NCBI RefSeq assembly: GCF_014636935.1 | Contig: NZ_BMES01000002.1 | Span: 1,359,016-1,423,015 of the forward strand | From: Alsobacter metallidurans | GTDB taxonomy: Bacteria > Pseudomonadota > Alphaproteobacteria > Rhizobiales > Beijerinckiaceae | Length of the DNA stretch: 64,000 nt | Reading direction: 5' to 3' | Shown: in pieces, positions 9,075-20,325 of the stretch | How positions within the stretch are numbered: position 1 is the first letter of the stretch | How the letters are laid out: every line of letters starts with the position of its first letter | Position numbers and translations under genes: made by a program | The notes under the pieces: generated by a model | What the model was told of the DNA's origin: nothing | Database searches by the model: none | What the model saw: the letters and a program-made list of their open reading frames with translations, nothing else

Positions 9075-9605
9075 TCATCGCGCCCAAAAGGCCGCTGTGA
9101 CGAACACGGGCGCGGCGGCCATTCCGAGCGTCTTCATGACTCCCGTGGGCGCGATCGACGCGTGTTCGTGGATGACCCGGATGACGTTGGCCCGGCCAGG
9201 TACAATCGCGACCCGGTCCTGCACCGGCGATTGCACGCCCGGCGTGGTCGCGGTCAATTGCACCACCTGAACCCGGAAGCCCGTATCGTTCTTACCGCAG
9301 GGCAGAACCCGCGCATTGGCGCAGATCTCCGCCTTGATCGCGTCGGTGTCGCTCAGCCGGCGCGCGGGATCGGCGAGCCGCGCCGCAAGGACGACGACGG
9401 CGGTCTCGGCCGTGCTTTGCACGTAGTAGCGCCAGCTGATTTCGAAGACGACGAAGATCAGGGCGAACATCAGCGGCGCCAGCAGGGCGAATTCCACCGC
9501 GATCGCTCCCGCGACGTCGTCGCGGAAGCGTCTCGCGAGGGCCGCGGCCCGGAGCCGAAACGACTCCGGGCGACGGCTTTGCTGGCTGGAGAGCCCGGCG
9601 CTCAT
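9075..9605 (-). CDS. TadE-like pseudopilin
   Basis: A 176-residue protein whose ATG at 9605 overlaps the upstream stop as ATGA. After a basic leader (RLRAAALARRFRDDVAG) comes the pilin-like helix AIAVEFALLAPLMFALIFVVFEISWRYY, with Gly at -1 and Glu at +5 of the presumed processing site. The outer domain has one pair of cysteines, in EICANARVLPCG, likely a disulphide. It sits second in the four-gene leftward set. The longer in-frame extension upstream to 9806 overlaps the previous gene and has no family support. Known TadE/F proteins are minor pseudopilins needed for Flp pilus formation; whether this one serves a Tad system elsewhere in the genome cannot be seen. Confidence 0.77.
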   Translation of the reverse strand: MSAGLSSQQSRRPESFRLRAAALARRFRDDVAGAIAVEFALLAPLMFALIFVVFEISWRYYVQSTAETAVVVLAARLADPARRLSDTDAIKAEICANARVLPCGKNDTGFRVQVVQLTATTPGVQSPVQDRVAIVPGRANVIRVIHEHASIAPTGVMKTLGMAAAPVFVTAAFWAR

Positions 9606-11248
9606 CTTGCCGCGACGGGCCGCAGGTCGGCGAAGAACCAGACGTCCTCGACCAGGATCTCCTTGCCGTCGACAACAGCCTTGGAGACGAGCCGGTGCTT
9701 TCCGTCCTGGGTCCAATGAGCCCGGACGTCGATGGCGCTCACACGCCACTCTCGCACGGATTTCAGTTCGCCCGGCTGGACGACGCCATCGCCATTGTCC
9801 GTCCACAGCGCGAGTCCGTCGAGCTCGTCGCCGTCGAGCACGCCATCGCCGTTGCGATCGAGCTTCGCCAGCTTGGCGAACCCGTCGCGATGCATGGCGT
9901 CGTCGCCGAAAAGGCGACTGCCGGACATGTCCTGGGCGGCGCGACCGTCACGGTCGTCCACCAGGAAGGCCTGACCCTTGGGCAGAACCCACTCGGTGCG
10001 AACCGGAACGCCCACGCCATAGAGGTCGAACGTAACCTCCGTGGCCCCACGCTCCGAGGACGGAACCGACGCCGACGTGGCGATAGCGCCGAGATTCGGC
10101 AGGTCGAACACGATCGGACTCTTGAAGCTCTTCAGCCCGCAATCGCTCTGCTTCTGGTAAACGGCCTCCACCCAGTTGTAGACCCAGACGAGCTTGTAGC
10201 CATCTGCGACCTTGTCGGTTGTTTTGTCGAAGAAATCATGGTTCGACGAATCCTTACTGGCGTTCCAGAGCCAGGCATAGAGTTTCCAAATCTCGACGTT
10301 CTTCGTGACGGTTGACCCGTTGACTTTGATTTTTGCATTAATTTTTTTCGTGTTTCTGACGTAGTTCGGCGCCTTCGGCAAAACAGATTCCGACTCATCT
10401 CTCCAAGTGGGTTGTTCGATATCCGGCCAAGTGTCCTTATACCTCCATTCACTCTGGGCGACCGTGGTTTGCCAATCCGCAGACACGTCCGGGCAAACCG
10501 TCGGCGGAGGCGGCGGAGGAGGCGGCCCAGGCGGAGGAGGCGGCGGCGGCGGCGGAGGCGGCGGAGGCGGAGGCGGCGGTGGGGGCGGAGGCGGCGGAGG
10601 CGGCCCCTCCGGCGGCGGCCCCTCGGGCGGCGGCGGCGGCGGAGGCGGCGGCGGCGGCGGCGGGCAATACCCCGGCGGAGGCGGCGGTGAATCGGTGGTC
10701 GGCGGCGGAGGCGGCAGAGGCGGCGGCGGAGGCGGCGGCGGCGGCGGAGGAGGAGGCAGATCCGCGCGGGCCAGCGTCACGCCGTCCATCTTCATGGTGT
10801 CGACTTTGGCCAGCTTCATCACCGTGGTCGGCATGTCGTACTCATAGGTGACGTCGGCGCGGAACTGGCCGTCGACGATCGTGAGCTTCACGATCGGCCT
10901 GACGTTTGCGCCCGCGCTTCCGTTGACCTGAACCGTCGCGTCGAAGGCCGCGCGGCCTGCGGCCTCCGCGTCGGCGATCACGGAAGCTTGCGCGGCCGCC
11001 ACCTCGTCCTCCTTCATGGTGACGCCGCGATACTTCGCGTCCAGCAGGTGACGCGCCATGTTGAGCGAGGCCAGCGAGGCGGCGTTCGCGGCCGTGTCCA
11101 TTCGCGCACGCGCGGTCATCAGGCGCACATAGTCGATGCCGACCCCGCCGCCGATGATGAGCGGCACGGCGCCCAGCGCGAACATGACGGCCGTGGCGCC
11201 GCTTTGGTCGTGCAGGAACGACGCGTCCTTTTTAGATATGATGGTCAC
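9602..11248 (-). CDS. TadG-like protein with giant polyproline tract and EF-hand-like loops
   Basis: A 548-residue mosaic. Residues 1-45 are a Tad-type leader and membrane helix (DQSG|ATAVMFALGAVPLIIGGGVGIDYVRL; Gly is present, +5 Glu replaced by Met, as in TadG). Residues 45-160 are a helical then mixed extracytoplasmic domain. Residues about 163-250 are almost pure proline, broken by a few Gly, Glu, Thr and Ser residues and two Cys. Residues 255-450 are an unrecognised domain rich in Trp, Lys and Asn. Near 460-490 are DRNGDGVLDGDE, a canonical EF-hand loop, and TDNGDGVVQPGE, a degenerate second one. The start is GTG at 11248 after GGGGAAG; an upstream ATG at 11359 would block the signal helix. 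It is first in the leftward operon. Base composition between about 10130 and 10480 is less GC-rich than its neighbours, hinting at acquired DNA. Confidence 0.75.
   Translation of the reverse strand: MTIISKKDASFLHDQSGATAVMFALGAVPLIIGGGVGIDYVRLMTARARMDTAANAASLASLNMARHLLDAKYRGVTMKEDEVAAAQASVIADAEAAGRAAFDATVQVNGSAGANVRPIVKLTIVDGQFRADVTYEYDMPTTVMKLAKVDTMKMDGVTLARADLPPPPPPPPPPPPPLPPPPPTTDSPPPPPGYCPPPPPPPPPPPPPEGPPPEGPPPPPPPPPPPPPPPPPPPPPPPPPGPPPPPPPPTVCPDVSADWQTTVAQSEWRYKDTWPDIEQPTWRDESESVLPKAPNYVRNTKKINAKIKVNGSTVTKNVEIWKLYAWLWNASKDSSNHDFFDKTTDKVADGYKLVWVYNWVEAVYQKQSDCGLKSFKSPIVFDLPNLGAIATSASVPSSERGATEVTFDLYGVGVPVRTEWVLPKGQAFLVDDRDGRAAQDMSGSRLFGDDAMHRDGFAKLAKLDRNGDGVLDGDELDGLALWTDNGDGVVQPGELKSVREWRVSAIDVRAHWTQDGKHRLVSKAVVDGKEILVEDVWFFADLRPVAAR
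10498..10760 (-). repeat. Proline-codon microsatellite (GGC/GGA triplets on + strand)
   Basis: On the + strand this stretch is almost entirely GGC, GGA and GGG triplets; on the coding minus strand they are CCG/CCT/CCC/TCC-type triplets read as proline. Such repeats can change length by slippage in units of three, lengthening or shortening the proline spacer without breaking the frame. Confidence 0.9.
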
Positions 11249-11527
11249 TGATGCTTCCCCGTTTGTATTCGTTGGGCAGCATCCTATCGAAAACAGTTTA
11301 AATGAGAATGAATCGCTGATTTTTTGGAGTATTAAGAAGTTTAATTGTTCATGAACCAAGTGAATGCAACCCAGAGTTGCACCACAAGTGGCAGATGATT
11401 TCTAATTTCTGACGCCGACGGCTCCATGTAAGCTTTTGGCTCAAAGTCAGTGCTCTGCATCGATAAGGCTCAATAAACGAATTCATGCGAGTGTTCTGGC
11501 TAACGTCCGCATTCCAAGGAGCTGAAC
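11249..11527. promoter_or_regulatory. AT-rich divergent region between the two Tad-like gene sets
   Basis: This 279-base gap separates the leftward polyproline gene from the rightward pilin-like pair. It is conspicuously AT-rich for the window (for example TTTTTTGGAGTATTAAGAAG near 11318-11337) and must hold both promoters. No clear sigma-70 pair or operator could be fixed by eye. Confidence 0.45.
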
Positions 11528-12022
11528 GTGCGATCGACATGGCTTCGGTTCAAAGCCGACAAACGCGGGTCTACAGCGGTGGAGTTCGGCCTAATCGCGA
11601 CGCCCCTCGTCGCATCGTTCCTGATGATCATCGAGATGGGCGCGGCATATTGGGCCGGAGCATCGCTCGATCTCGCGGCGTTTCGGGCCGGAGAGGCAAT
11701 TCGCACCCGCGTCGCGGTCGGCATGGATCCGGAGACGTTCCGGAGTCGCTTCATATGCCCGAGTGCGGGCATCATGACGTGTCGAGATATCAATATCCAG
11801 GTCGACGCCATGGCGACGTTTGATGATGCGCCACCGCCCTCTCTGACATCTTCATCGTTCAATACTGGAGGGTTAGGCCAGTCGGTGGCTATTCAACTCA
11901 GCTATCCGTTTCCGGTTTTTGTAAATTACATCACTGCCCCGGTGATTTCTTTCAACGGCAGGCGCGCCCTGCACCTCAGCGCGGCGTCCGCCATCATAAA
12001 CCCACCGCCCCCCGCCCCTTGA
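11528..12022 (+). CDS. TadE-like pseudopilin
   Basis: A 164-residue protein starting at GTG 11528, seven bases after an AAGGAG ribosome site. The N-terminus is TWLRFKADKRG|STAVEFGLIATPLVASFLMIIEMGAAYW: basic leader, Gly at -1, Glu at +5, hydrophobic helix, as in TadE pseudopilins. The outer part (about 45-164) has two cysteines in ICPSAGIMTCRD and ends in a short proline run (NPPPPAP). It is the first of two rightward genes divergent from the four-gene set, so the six probably form one functional locus. The exact role is unknown; it is not long enough to be a TadG. Confidence 0.75.
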   Translation: MRSTWLRFKADKRGSTAVEFGLIATPLVASFLMIIEMGAAYWAGASLDLAAFRAGEAIRTRVAVGMDPETFRSRFICPSAGIMTCRDINIQVDAMATFDDAPPPSLTSSSFNTGGLGQSVAIQLSYPFPVFVNYITAPVISFNGRRALHLSAASAIINPPPPAP

Positions 12023-12057
12023 GCGATCATTGCGCCCCCACACCCGAAACACAGACA

Positions 12058-12708
12058 ATGAGCCGGATCATCCCCATGAAGCATGCCGAAAGCAGGAGCG
12101 AAGACGGATCCGCAGCTGTTGAATTTGCGTTGATCCTGCCCGTTGTTCTGACCCTGCTGTTAGGCGCAGCAGACCTCATTCGCTACATGAACACCGACCG
12201 CCACGTGCAGAACGCCGCGCGGGCGGCCGCCCAGATCGTGGCTGGGGGCGTCAACAGTCAAGGAAACATTGGCCAATGGCTGCTGGTCCACGGAGCGGCG
12301 AACAGTGCGAGGCTCATGATTCCAGAGATCGTGAGCGACGCCCCTGGTCCGTGGTGGACGAGGCTGGCCTGGGATGGAGCTCTAGTCAGGTTCACGCCGA
12401 CTGTGGCCAACTGTACCCAGAACTGCGCCTATACGGCCAGGACGCGCTTCGCGTGGGGACGGTATGGCTGCGGCGACCCCATCATCTCGCCAACCCAAGG
12501 CGCCGGCGCGACAGTGTCGATACCGCCTGGCCTTGTCGGACCGGCAGACCTTGTCGTTATTCGTTACGCCTATGCCTACAAGCCGCGCTTTGCCGCGGCG
12601 CTGCTTCCGGCAATCAACATCTCACATCAGGCCACCATGAGCGCGGAAGCATCGGCTTTGATCAACCCGGTGAATGTCGTGGCGAGCGATATCACGATCT
12701 GCTCCTGA
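12058..12708 (+). CDS. TadE-like pilus-assembly protein
   Basis: About 216 residues; the sixth pilin-like gene of the locus. N-terminal sequence SRSEDG|SAAVEFALILPVVLTLLLGAADLIRYMN matches the TadE processing motif (Gly -1, Glu +5) and helix. The following domain contains five cysteines (CTQNCAYT, YGCGDP and a C-terminal ITICS), suggesting a disulphide-bonded periplasmic or surface domain. The frame is open from a TTG at 12019 that overlaps the previous stop. I prefer the ATG at 12058 (ATG 12076 is also possible), because it gives a short basic leader of normal size, but no strong ribosome site is visible. It is followed by a 238-base gap before icd. Confidence 0.7.
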   Translation: MSRIIPMKHAESRSEDGSAAVEFALILPVVLTLLLGAADLIRYMNTDRHVQNAARAAAQIVAGGVNSQGNIGQWLLVHGAANSARLMIPEIVSDAPGPWWTRLAWDGALVRFTPTVANCTQNCAYTARTRFAWGRYGCGDPIISPTQGAGATVSIPPGLVGPADLVVIRYAYAYKPRFAAALLPAINISHQATMSAEASALINPVNVVASDITICS

Positions 12709-12842
12709 TATTCCTGTGGCTGCGCTGCCGGCGGTTTTCGCTGGCGCGCCCGAAGCGAGTGCTCCCGCCGACAGTTGCGAAGCGGACAGGGCCCGCGCGC
12801 AACCGCCATTCGCCGCACGCGCTTCCCCACCAAAGGCGCGCT

Positions 12843-12870
12843 TTGCCACCCTTGGTCGCGATGCTATGAG
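12843..12870 (+). promoter_or_regulatory. Candidate sigma-70 promoter of icd
   Basis: TTGCCA and TATGAG are separated by 16 bases, about 75 bases upstream of the icd start. This is a match by eye only; other promoters in the 238-base gap cannot be excluded. Confidence 0.35.
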
Positions 12871-12946
12871 GTGCGCCGAACCGGCGGCCTCGCTCGGGGG
12901 CGCGTCGAAACTGGCGTAGCGGACAGGTTCAGGAAAGGCTTTCCCG

Positions 12947-14158
12947 ATGGCGAAGATCAAGGTGGCGAACCCGGTCGTCGAGCTCGACGGCGACGAGATG
13001 ACCCGGATCATCTGGCAGTCCATCAAGGACAAGCTGATCCACCCCTATCTTGACGTCGATCTCCAGTATTTCGATCTCTCGGTGGAGAACCGCGACGCCA
13101 CCAACGATCAGGTCACGATCGATTCGGCGCACGCCATCAAGAAGGTCGGCGTGGGCGTGAAGTGCGCCACCATCACGCCCGACGAAGGGCGCGTGAAGGA
13201 ATTCAACCTCAAGGACATGTGGAAGTCGCCCAACGGCACCATCCGCAACATCCTGGGCGGCGTGATCTTCCGCGAGCCGATCATCTGCAAGAACGTGCCG
13301 CGCCTCGTGCCGGGCTGGACCCAGCCCATCGTGGTCGGCCGCCACGCCTTCGGCGACCAGTACCGCGCCACGGACTTCAAGGTGCCCGGCAAGGGCCGCC
13401 TGACCATCAAGTTCGAGGGCGACGACGGGCAGGTCATCGAAAAGGAAGTGTTCAAGTTCCCGGGCGCCGGCGTCGCGATGTCGATGTACAACCTCGACGA
13501 TTCGATCCGCGACTTCGCCCGCGCGTCGCTGAACTACGGCCTGATGCGCAAGTACCCGGTCTACCTCTCCACCAAGAACACGATCCTCAAGGTCTATGAC
13601 GGTCGGTTCAAGGACATCTTCGAGGAGGTGTACCAGAACGAGTTCAAGTCGAAGTTCGACACGCTCGGCCTCACCTACGAGCATCGCCTGATCGACGACA
13701 TGGTGGCCTCGGCCCTCAAGTGGTCCGGCGGCTACGTGTGGGCCTGCAAGAACTACGACGGCGACGTGCAGTCCGACATCGTCGCGCAGGGCTTCGGCTC
13801 GCTCGGCCTGATGACCTCCGTGCTGATGACGCCGGACGGCCAGACCGTTGAGGCCGAGGCCGCCCACGGCACCGTCACGCGCCACTACCGCGAGCACCAG
13901 AAGGGCAAGGAGACCTCCACCAACTCCATCGCCTCGATCTTCGCCTGGACGCGCGGCCTCGCGCATCGCGCCAAGCTCGACGGCAACGCCGAGCTGGCGA
14001 AGTTCTCGGCCACCCTCGAGAAGGTCTGCGTCGACACCGTCGAGGCCGGCTTCATGACCAAGGATCTCGCTTTGCTGGTCGGCGCCGACCAGAAGTGGCT
14101 CTCCACCACGGGCTTCCTCGACAAGATCGACGAGAACCTCAAGATCGCGATGGCCTGA
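12947..14158 (+). CDS. icd: NADP-dependent isocitrate dehydrogenase
   Basis: Citric-acid-cycle enzyme that oxidatively decarboxylates isocitrate to 2-oxoglutarate with NADP. The 403-residue length and sequence ([23 protein letters not shown], then [21 protein letters not shown]) match the homodimeric type II enzymes of rhizobia and eukaryotes rather than the E. coli type. The substrate loop [12 protein letters not shown] and the metal-binding region around [20 protein letters not shown] are present, as is the coenzyme stretch [19 protein letters not shown] 12947 follows AGGAAAGG. Monocistronic, ending at a strong terminator, and convergent with the K+ channel gene. Confidence 0.97.
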   Translation: MAKIKVANPVVELDGDEMTRIIWQSIKDKLIHPYLDVDLQYFDLSVENRDATNDQVTIDSAHAIKKVGVGVKCATITPDEGRVKEFNLKDMWKSPNGTIRNILGGVIFREPIICKNVPRLVPGWTQPIVVGRHAFGDQYRATDFKVPGKGRLTIKFEGDDGQVIEKEVFKFPGAGVAMSMYNLDDSIRDFARASLNYGLMRKYPVYLSTKNTILKVYDGRFKDIFEEVYQNEFKSKFDTLGLTYEHRLIDDMVASALKWSGGYVWACKNYDGDVQSDIVAQGFGSLGLMTSVLMTPDGQTVEAEAAHGTVTRHYREHQKGKETSTNSIASIFAWTRGLAHRAKLDGNAELAKFSATLEKVCVDTVEAGFMTKDLALLVGADQKWLSTTGFLDKIDENLKIAMA

Positions 14159-14181
14159 GCGCCGCGCCTGAGATTGATGCA

Positions 14182-14210
14182 GGGGAGCGTGGCGACACGC
14201 TCCCCTTTTT
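14182..14210 (+). terminator. Rho-independent terminator of icd
   Basis: Perfect 10-pair stem GGGGAGCGTG / CACGCTCCCC with GCGA loop and T5 tail, 24 bases after the icd stop. Confidence 0.92.
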
Positions 14211-14219
14211 CATGGCGAC

Positions 14220-15451
14220 CTACAGGTCGCCGAACGGATGCTCGCCGGTGAAGTCGTCCGTCACCGTCTGGGCCGAGCGGGCCGCGCGGTCGCTGGCGAT
14301 CTGGCTGATGCGGGCCCCGATGTCGGGCCGGCTCTCCATCAGGCGGCGCAGGTCGCCGGCGTCGAGCACCAGGAGCTGCGAGCGGATCACCGCCCGGATG
14401 GTGGCGGTGCGTCGGGCGTTGCGCAGCACCGCGATCTCGCCGAAGAATTGCCCCTCCCCCAGCAGATGCCGCTTGCCATGCTGGGTCTCGATCTCGACCT
14501 GTCCGGTCGCGATGAAATACATGCTGTGCCCGACCTCGCCGCGGCGCACGATCACCTCGCCAGCCTGCGCGGTCTTGGACCGCAGCAGGCGCATCACAGC
14601 CACCACCTCCTCGGCCGAGAGCTCCGAGAACAGCGGCACCCGGGCGATCATTCCCCACGTCACCACGAATTCGCGGCGGTGGATCACCTCCGCGAAAGCG
14701 GTGGCCACGATGCCGACCGGCAACGCCAGCATCACGAGCCCCATCAGGGCCGTCAGCGACGCGATCACCTTGCCGAGCGCCGTGATCGGCACGACGTCGC
14801 CATAGCCCACCGTGGCGAGCGTGATCACCGCCCACCACATCGCGTCCGGAATGGTGCCGAACTTGTCCGGCTGCGCGTCCGCCTCCACAAGGTGCATCAC
14901 GGCCGCGGTGCTGATCACCAGGCTGCCGAGGATCACGAGGCACGCCGCCAGCGCCCGGCGCTCGGCGTAGACGGCCTCCATCAGCGACCGCATGCCAGGC
15001 GAATAGCGCATCAGCTTCAAAAAGCGCAGCAGCCGAAACACCACGAACACGCGGAAATCCGCCGCGATCACATAGGCCAGGTAGAACGGCACGATCGCCA
15101 GCAGGTCGATGATCGACGACGCCGTGAGCGCGTGCCGCAGCCGCGCACGCCAGGGCGGCAGGTGGCGCAGATTGGGGTATTCAACCGCCGCCCAGAGCCG
15201 CAGCGCGTATTCCACCGTGAAGACCGCCATGGAGGCGATCTCGACCCCCGTGAACACGCCCTCGTAGCGGTCGCGCAGCGACGGCACGGACTCGAGCACC
15301 ACGGAGGCTACGCTGGCCACCACGAAGGCGACCAGGGACACATGCGCGAATGTCGCCACCCGGTCGCCCGGCACGGCCTGTTCGAGGATCTGGTAGGCGC
15401 GGCGACGCGCCCGCGTGAGGCGCTTCGCGGGGGATGGGCGCGCCCCGGCGC

Positions 15452-15455
<4 letters not shown>
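14220..15455 (-). CDS. Cyclic-nucleotide-gated K+ channel, MlotiK1-like
   Basis: A 411-residue ion channel with six transmembrane helices in the first 255 residues. The S4 segment [19 protein letters not shown] has regularly spaced arginines and lysines, and the K+ selectivity filter is TVGYGD in [16 protein letters not shown]. The C-terminal third (about 275-390) is a cyclic-nucleotide-binding domain with [23 protein letters not shown], whose FGE and RTA form the phosphate-binding cassette. Spacing between S6 and that domain is short, as in the Mesorhizobium loti channel MlotiK1 (MloK1), to which the pore region is visibly similar. Its start codon is a TTG that overlaps the alaS stop codon, so it may be translated with alaS. 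Its N-terminal part is longer than in MloK1. Confidence 0.88.
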
Positions 15456-18103
<2,648 letters not shown>

Positions 18104-18281
18104 GTGTCGCTCGATTTGGGCGGCCGTCGGCCGCCGAAGCTGATCTCGCGGCGTTTGTAGAGCATGCCGCCGCAAAGTGGAAACCGGTTTCGCAGGCTGG
18201 CGCAAGAGCTGCGGGGATGGGGCGTTTTGGTGTGACGGCCAGGCCCTGCATGCCGCGAGCCGCAATGCTGGTGGCATCCTC

Positions 18282-18389
18282 CCGTCATCGCGAGCGCAGC
18301 GAAGCAATCCAGGCGGTGGGGCGGCCCCGGCGCCGGGCCAAGCGCCCGGCATCAGCTGGATTGCTTCGCTGGCGCTCGCAAGGACGGCG
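18282..18389. repeat. Palindromic repeat family A, copy 1
   Basis: Outer arms CGTCATCGCGAGCG... and ...CGCTCGCAAGGACGG, with inner arms GAAGCAATCCAG / CTGGATTGCTTC. The core between them is GC-rich and nearly identical to copy 2, 190 bases downstream. Confidence 0.8.
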
Positions 18390-18471
18390 AGGGTGTCGCG
18401 GGCGTTGCGGACGAAGTTGTGGGGTCCCTTCTCCGGGGGGAGGGGCGCGCGCAACCCAGGGGTCTATCCTC

Positions 18472-18579
18472 CAGTCATTGCGAGCGAAGCGAAGCAATCC
18501 AGGCGGTGGGGGCGGCCCCGGCGCCGGGCCAAGCGCCCGGCATCAGCTGGATTGCTTCGCTGGCGCTCGCAATGACGGC
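18472..18579. repeat. Palindromic repeat family A, copy 2
   Basis: Same arms as copy 1 (GTCATTGCGAGCG / CGCTCGCAATGAC and GAAGCAATCCAG / CTGGATTGCTTC), with the same core including GGCCCCGGCGCCGGGCCAAG. The shared core shows that copies 1 and 2 arose by local duplication. Confidence 0.82.
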
Positions 18580-18620
18580 GAGGGTGCGACCCCCTTCTGC
18601 GAACGGCTAATCGTCGCGCG

Positions 18621-18754
18621 CTCTCTCCGCCGTCATCCCCGGCCGGAGCGGCGCAGCCGCGGAGGGGAAGGGGATCCAGGGGCAAGTCACAGATGGCGCC
18701 CAGTCGCCTGGATCCCCTTCCCGCGCCTGCGGCGCGCCGGGGATGACGGAGAGA
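18621..18754. repeat. Palindromic repeat family B
   Basis: Arms CCGTCATCCCCGG and CCGGGGATGACGG with inner GGGATCCAGG / CCTGGATCCC; the flanks CTCTCTCCG / CGGAGAGAG extend the inverted symmetry. About 130 bases, noncoding. Confidence 0.78.
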
Positions 18755-18833
18755 GTTGAGCCTTTGCCCAACTGAGTTGATGACGAAGAGGGTTTGATGC
18801 GCATGGTGGCGACGGCCGCACATGGTGCAACGA

Positions 18834-18864
18834 ACAACGGCGGCGCTGTTGGCGCCGCCGTTGT
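18834..18864 (-). terminator. Terminator hairpin of recA
   Basis: A perfect 13-pair inverted repeat (ACAACGGCGGCGC and its complement) with a five-base loop lies 33 bases past the recA stop. The T run is poor, so it may need Rho or act mainly as a 3'-end stabiliser. Confidence 0.65.
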
Positions 18865-18896
18865 CTCGAACTCAATTCCGATCAGGCCGGAAACAA

Positions 18897-19982
18897 TCAG
18901 GCCTGGCCTTCGTCCAGGTCCTCGGCGGTGGGCTCCACCACGTCGAGGATGCGGTCGGCCAGCAGGCCGGCGTTCTGGCGGATCTGCGTCTCGATCTTGT
19001 TGGCGAGGTCCGGGTTCTGCTTCAGGAACGTCTTGGCGTTCTCGCGGCCCTGGCCGAGGCGCTGGCTGTCATACGAGAACCACGCGCCGGACTTCTCGAC
19101 GATGCCGGCCTTGACGCCGAGGTCGACGAGTTCGCCCACCTTGGAGACGCCTTCGCCATACATGATGTCGAACTCGACCTGCTTGAAGGGCGGGGCCACC
19201 TTGTTCTTCACCACCTTCACGCGGGTGGTGTTGCCGGTGACCTCCTCGCGCTCCTTGATGGAGCCGATGCGGCGGATGTCGAGGCGCACCGAAGCGTAGA
19301 ACTTCAGCGCGTTGCCGCCCGTGGTGGTCTCGGGCGAGCCGTACATCACTCCGATCTTCATGCGGATCTGGTTGATGAAGATGACCATGCAATTGGAGCG
19401 CGAGATCGAGGCCGTGAGCTTGCGCAGGGCCTGGCTCATCAGCCTGGCCTGGAGGCCGGGCTGCACGTCGCCCATCTCGCCCTCGATCTCGGCGCGCGGC
19501 ACGAGCGCGGCGACCGAATCGATCACCAGCACGTCGATCGCGCCCGAGCGCACCAGCGTGTCGGTGATCTCCAGCGCCTGCTCGCCCGTGTCGGGCTGCG
19601 AGATCAGGAGGTCTTCGAGGTTCACGCCGAGCTTGCGGGCGTAGACCGGGTCAAGCGCATGCTCGGCGTCGATGAAGCCGCAGACGCCGCCCTTCTTCTG
19701 GGCCTCGGCGACGGTGTGCAGGGCGAGCGTGGTCTTGCCGGAGGATTCCGGACCGTAGATCTCCACCACGCGGCCGCGCGGCAGGCCGCCGACGCCTAGC
19801 GCGATGTCGAGCCCCAGCGAGCCCGTGGAGATGGTCTCGATCTCGACAGCTTTTTCGTTCTTGCCCAGCCGCATGATCGAGCCCTTGCCGAAAGAGCGTT
19901 CGATCTGCGAGAGCGCGGCGTCCAGCGCCTTGGCCTTGTCCATGGATTGCCCTTCAACGAGCCGGAGAGAAGGTTGCGACAT
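18897..19982 (-). CDS. recA: Recombinase RecA
   Basis: Strand-exchange ATPase and LexA co-protease of DNA repair, 361 residues. The start [20 protein letters not shown] resembles rhizobial RecA. Walker A is [13 protein letters not shown] near residue 80, Walker B is in [12 protein letters not shown], and the DNA-binding loop region has [29 protein letters not shown] canonical alphaproteobacterial LexA site lies 84-98 bases upstream, so SOS induction is expected. Upstream is cckA (leftward), separated by a 343-base gap; downstream is a terminator and the repeat-rich region before alaS. Confidence 0.98.
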   Translation of the reverse strand: MSQPSLRLVEGQSMDKAKALDAALSQIERSFGKGSIMRLGKNEKAVEIETISTGSLGLDIALGVGGLPRGRVVEIYGPESSGKTTLALHTVAEAQKKGGVCGFIDAEHALDPVYARKLGVNLEDLLISQPDTGEQALEITDTLVRSGAIDVLVIDSVAALVPRAEIEGEMGDVQPGLQARLMSQALRKLTASISRSNCMVIFINQIRMKIGVMYGSPETTTGGNALKFYASVRLDIRRIGSIKEREEVTGNTTRVKVVKNKVAPPFKQVEFDIMYGEGVSKVGELVDLGVKAGIVEKSGAWFSYDSQRLGQGRENAKTFLKQNPDLANKIETQIRQNAGLLADRILDVVEPTAEDLDEGQA

Positions 19983-20065
19983 TGCAGGCGATCCTTATGG
20001 CACGAGCGAGAAACGAGTCTCAACCGAGACAGGCTGAGATGATCACGGTTTGTTCTCACTCGCAA

Positions 20066-20080
20066 GTTCTTTTTTTGTTC
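20066..20080 (-). promoter_or_regulatory. LexA (SOS) box of recA
   Basis: On the coding strand, GAACAAAAAAAGAAC: two direct GAAC half-sites with exactly seven bases between, the alphaproteobacterial LexA consensus. A third GAAC lies at 20052-20055. Confidence 0.88.
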
Positions 20081-20159
20081 TACCGAATACAACCTGCCGA
20101 CAATCGTCTCGATGAGCGGGCGAACAGCCGGTCCGTCGCCCGTTGAGAGCATGCGAAAG

Positions 20160-20325
20160 GGCCAGGAGACCCCTCATCCGGCGCTTCGCGCCACCTTCCC
20201 CCCGTTCCGGGGCGAAGAGTTCAGCTGACGCAGTGGCGCGGACCGCCCCGTCTCCCCGCGCGGGGAGAGCTGGTGTGATGGCGGCGCCGCCCCTTGCTCG
20301 CCAGAGCGATCCGGGGCGAGCCCCC
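20160..20325. repeat. Repeat-like GC-rich intergenic segment (cckA-recA)
   Basis: Noncoding, with CCCCTCATCCGGCGCTTCGC and short local inverted stretches such as CCCCGCGCGGGG. It resembles other dispersed intergenic elements in style, but no second copy was found in the window. Confidence 0.4.

Larger units (their letters stand above)
18104..18833. other. Long intergenic region alaS-recA filled with palindromic repeats
   Basis: No gene is supported in this 730-base stretch. It contains two copies of one palindromic repeat and one of another, listed separately, plus the alaS promoter side near 18104-18280, where no clear promoter motif was fixed. Confidence 0.75.

Noticed and set aside
10407..10847. 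A poly-glycine open frame on the + strand
   Set aside because: It is the complement of the proline codons in the TadG-like gene and has no start signal or membrane helix of its own.
18282..18579. Possible CRISPR array from repeated units between alaS and recA
   Set aside because: Only two copies, each a ~108-base palindrome with an identical core; no short regular repeats or unique spacers.
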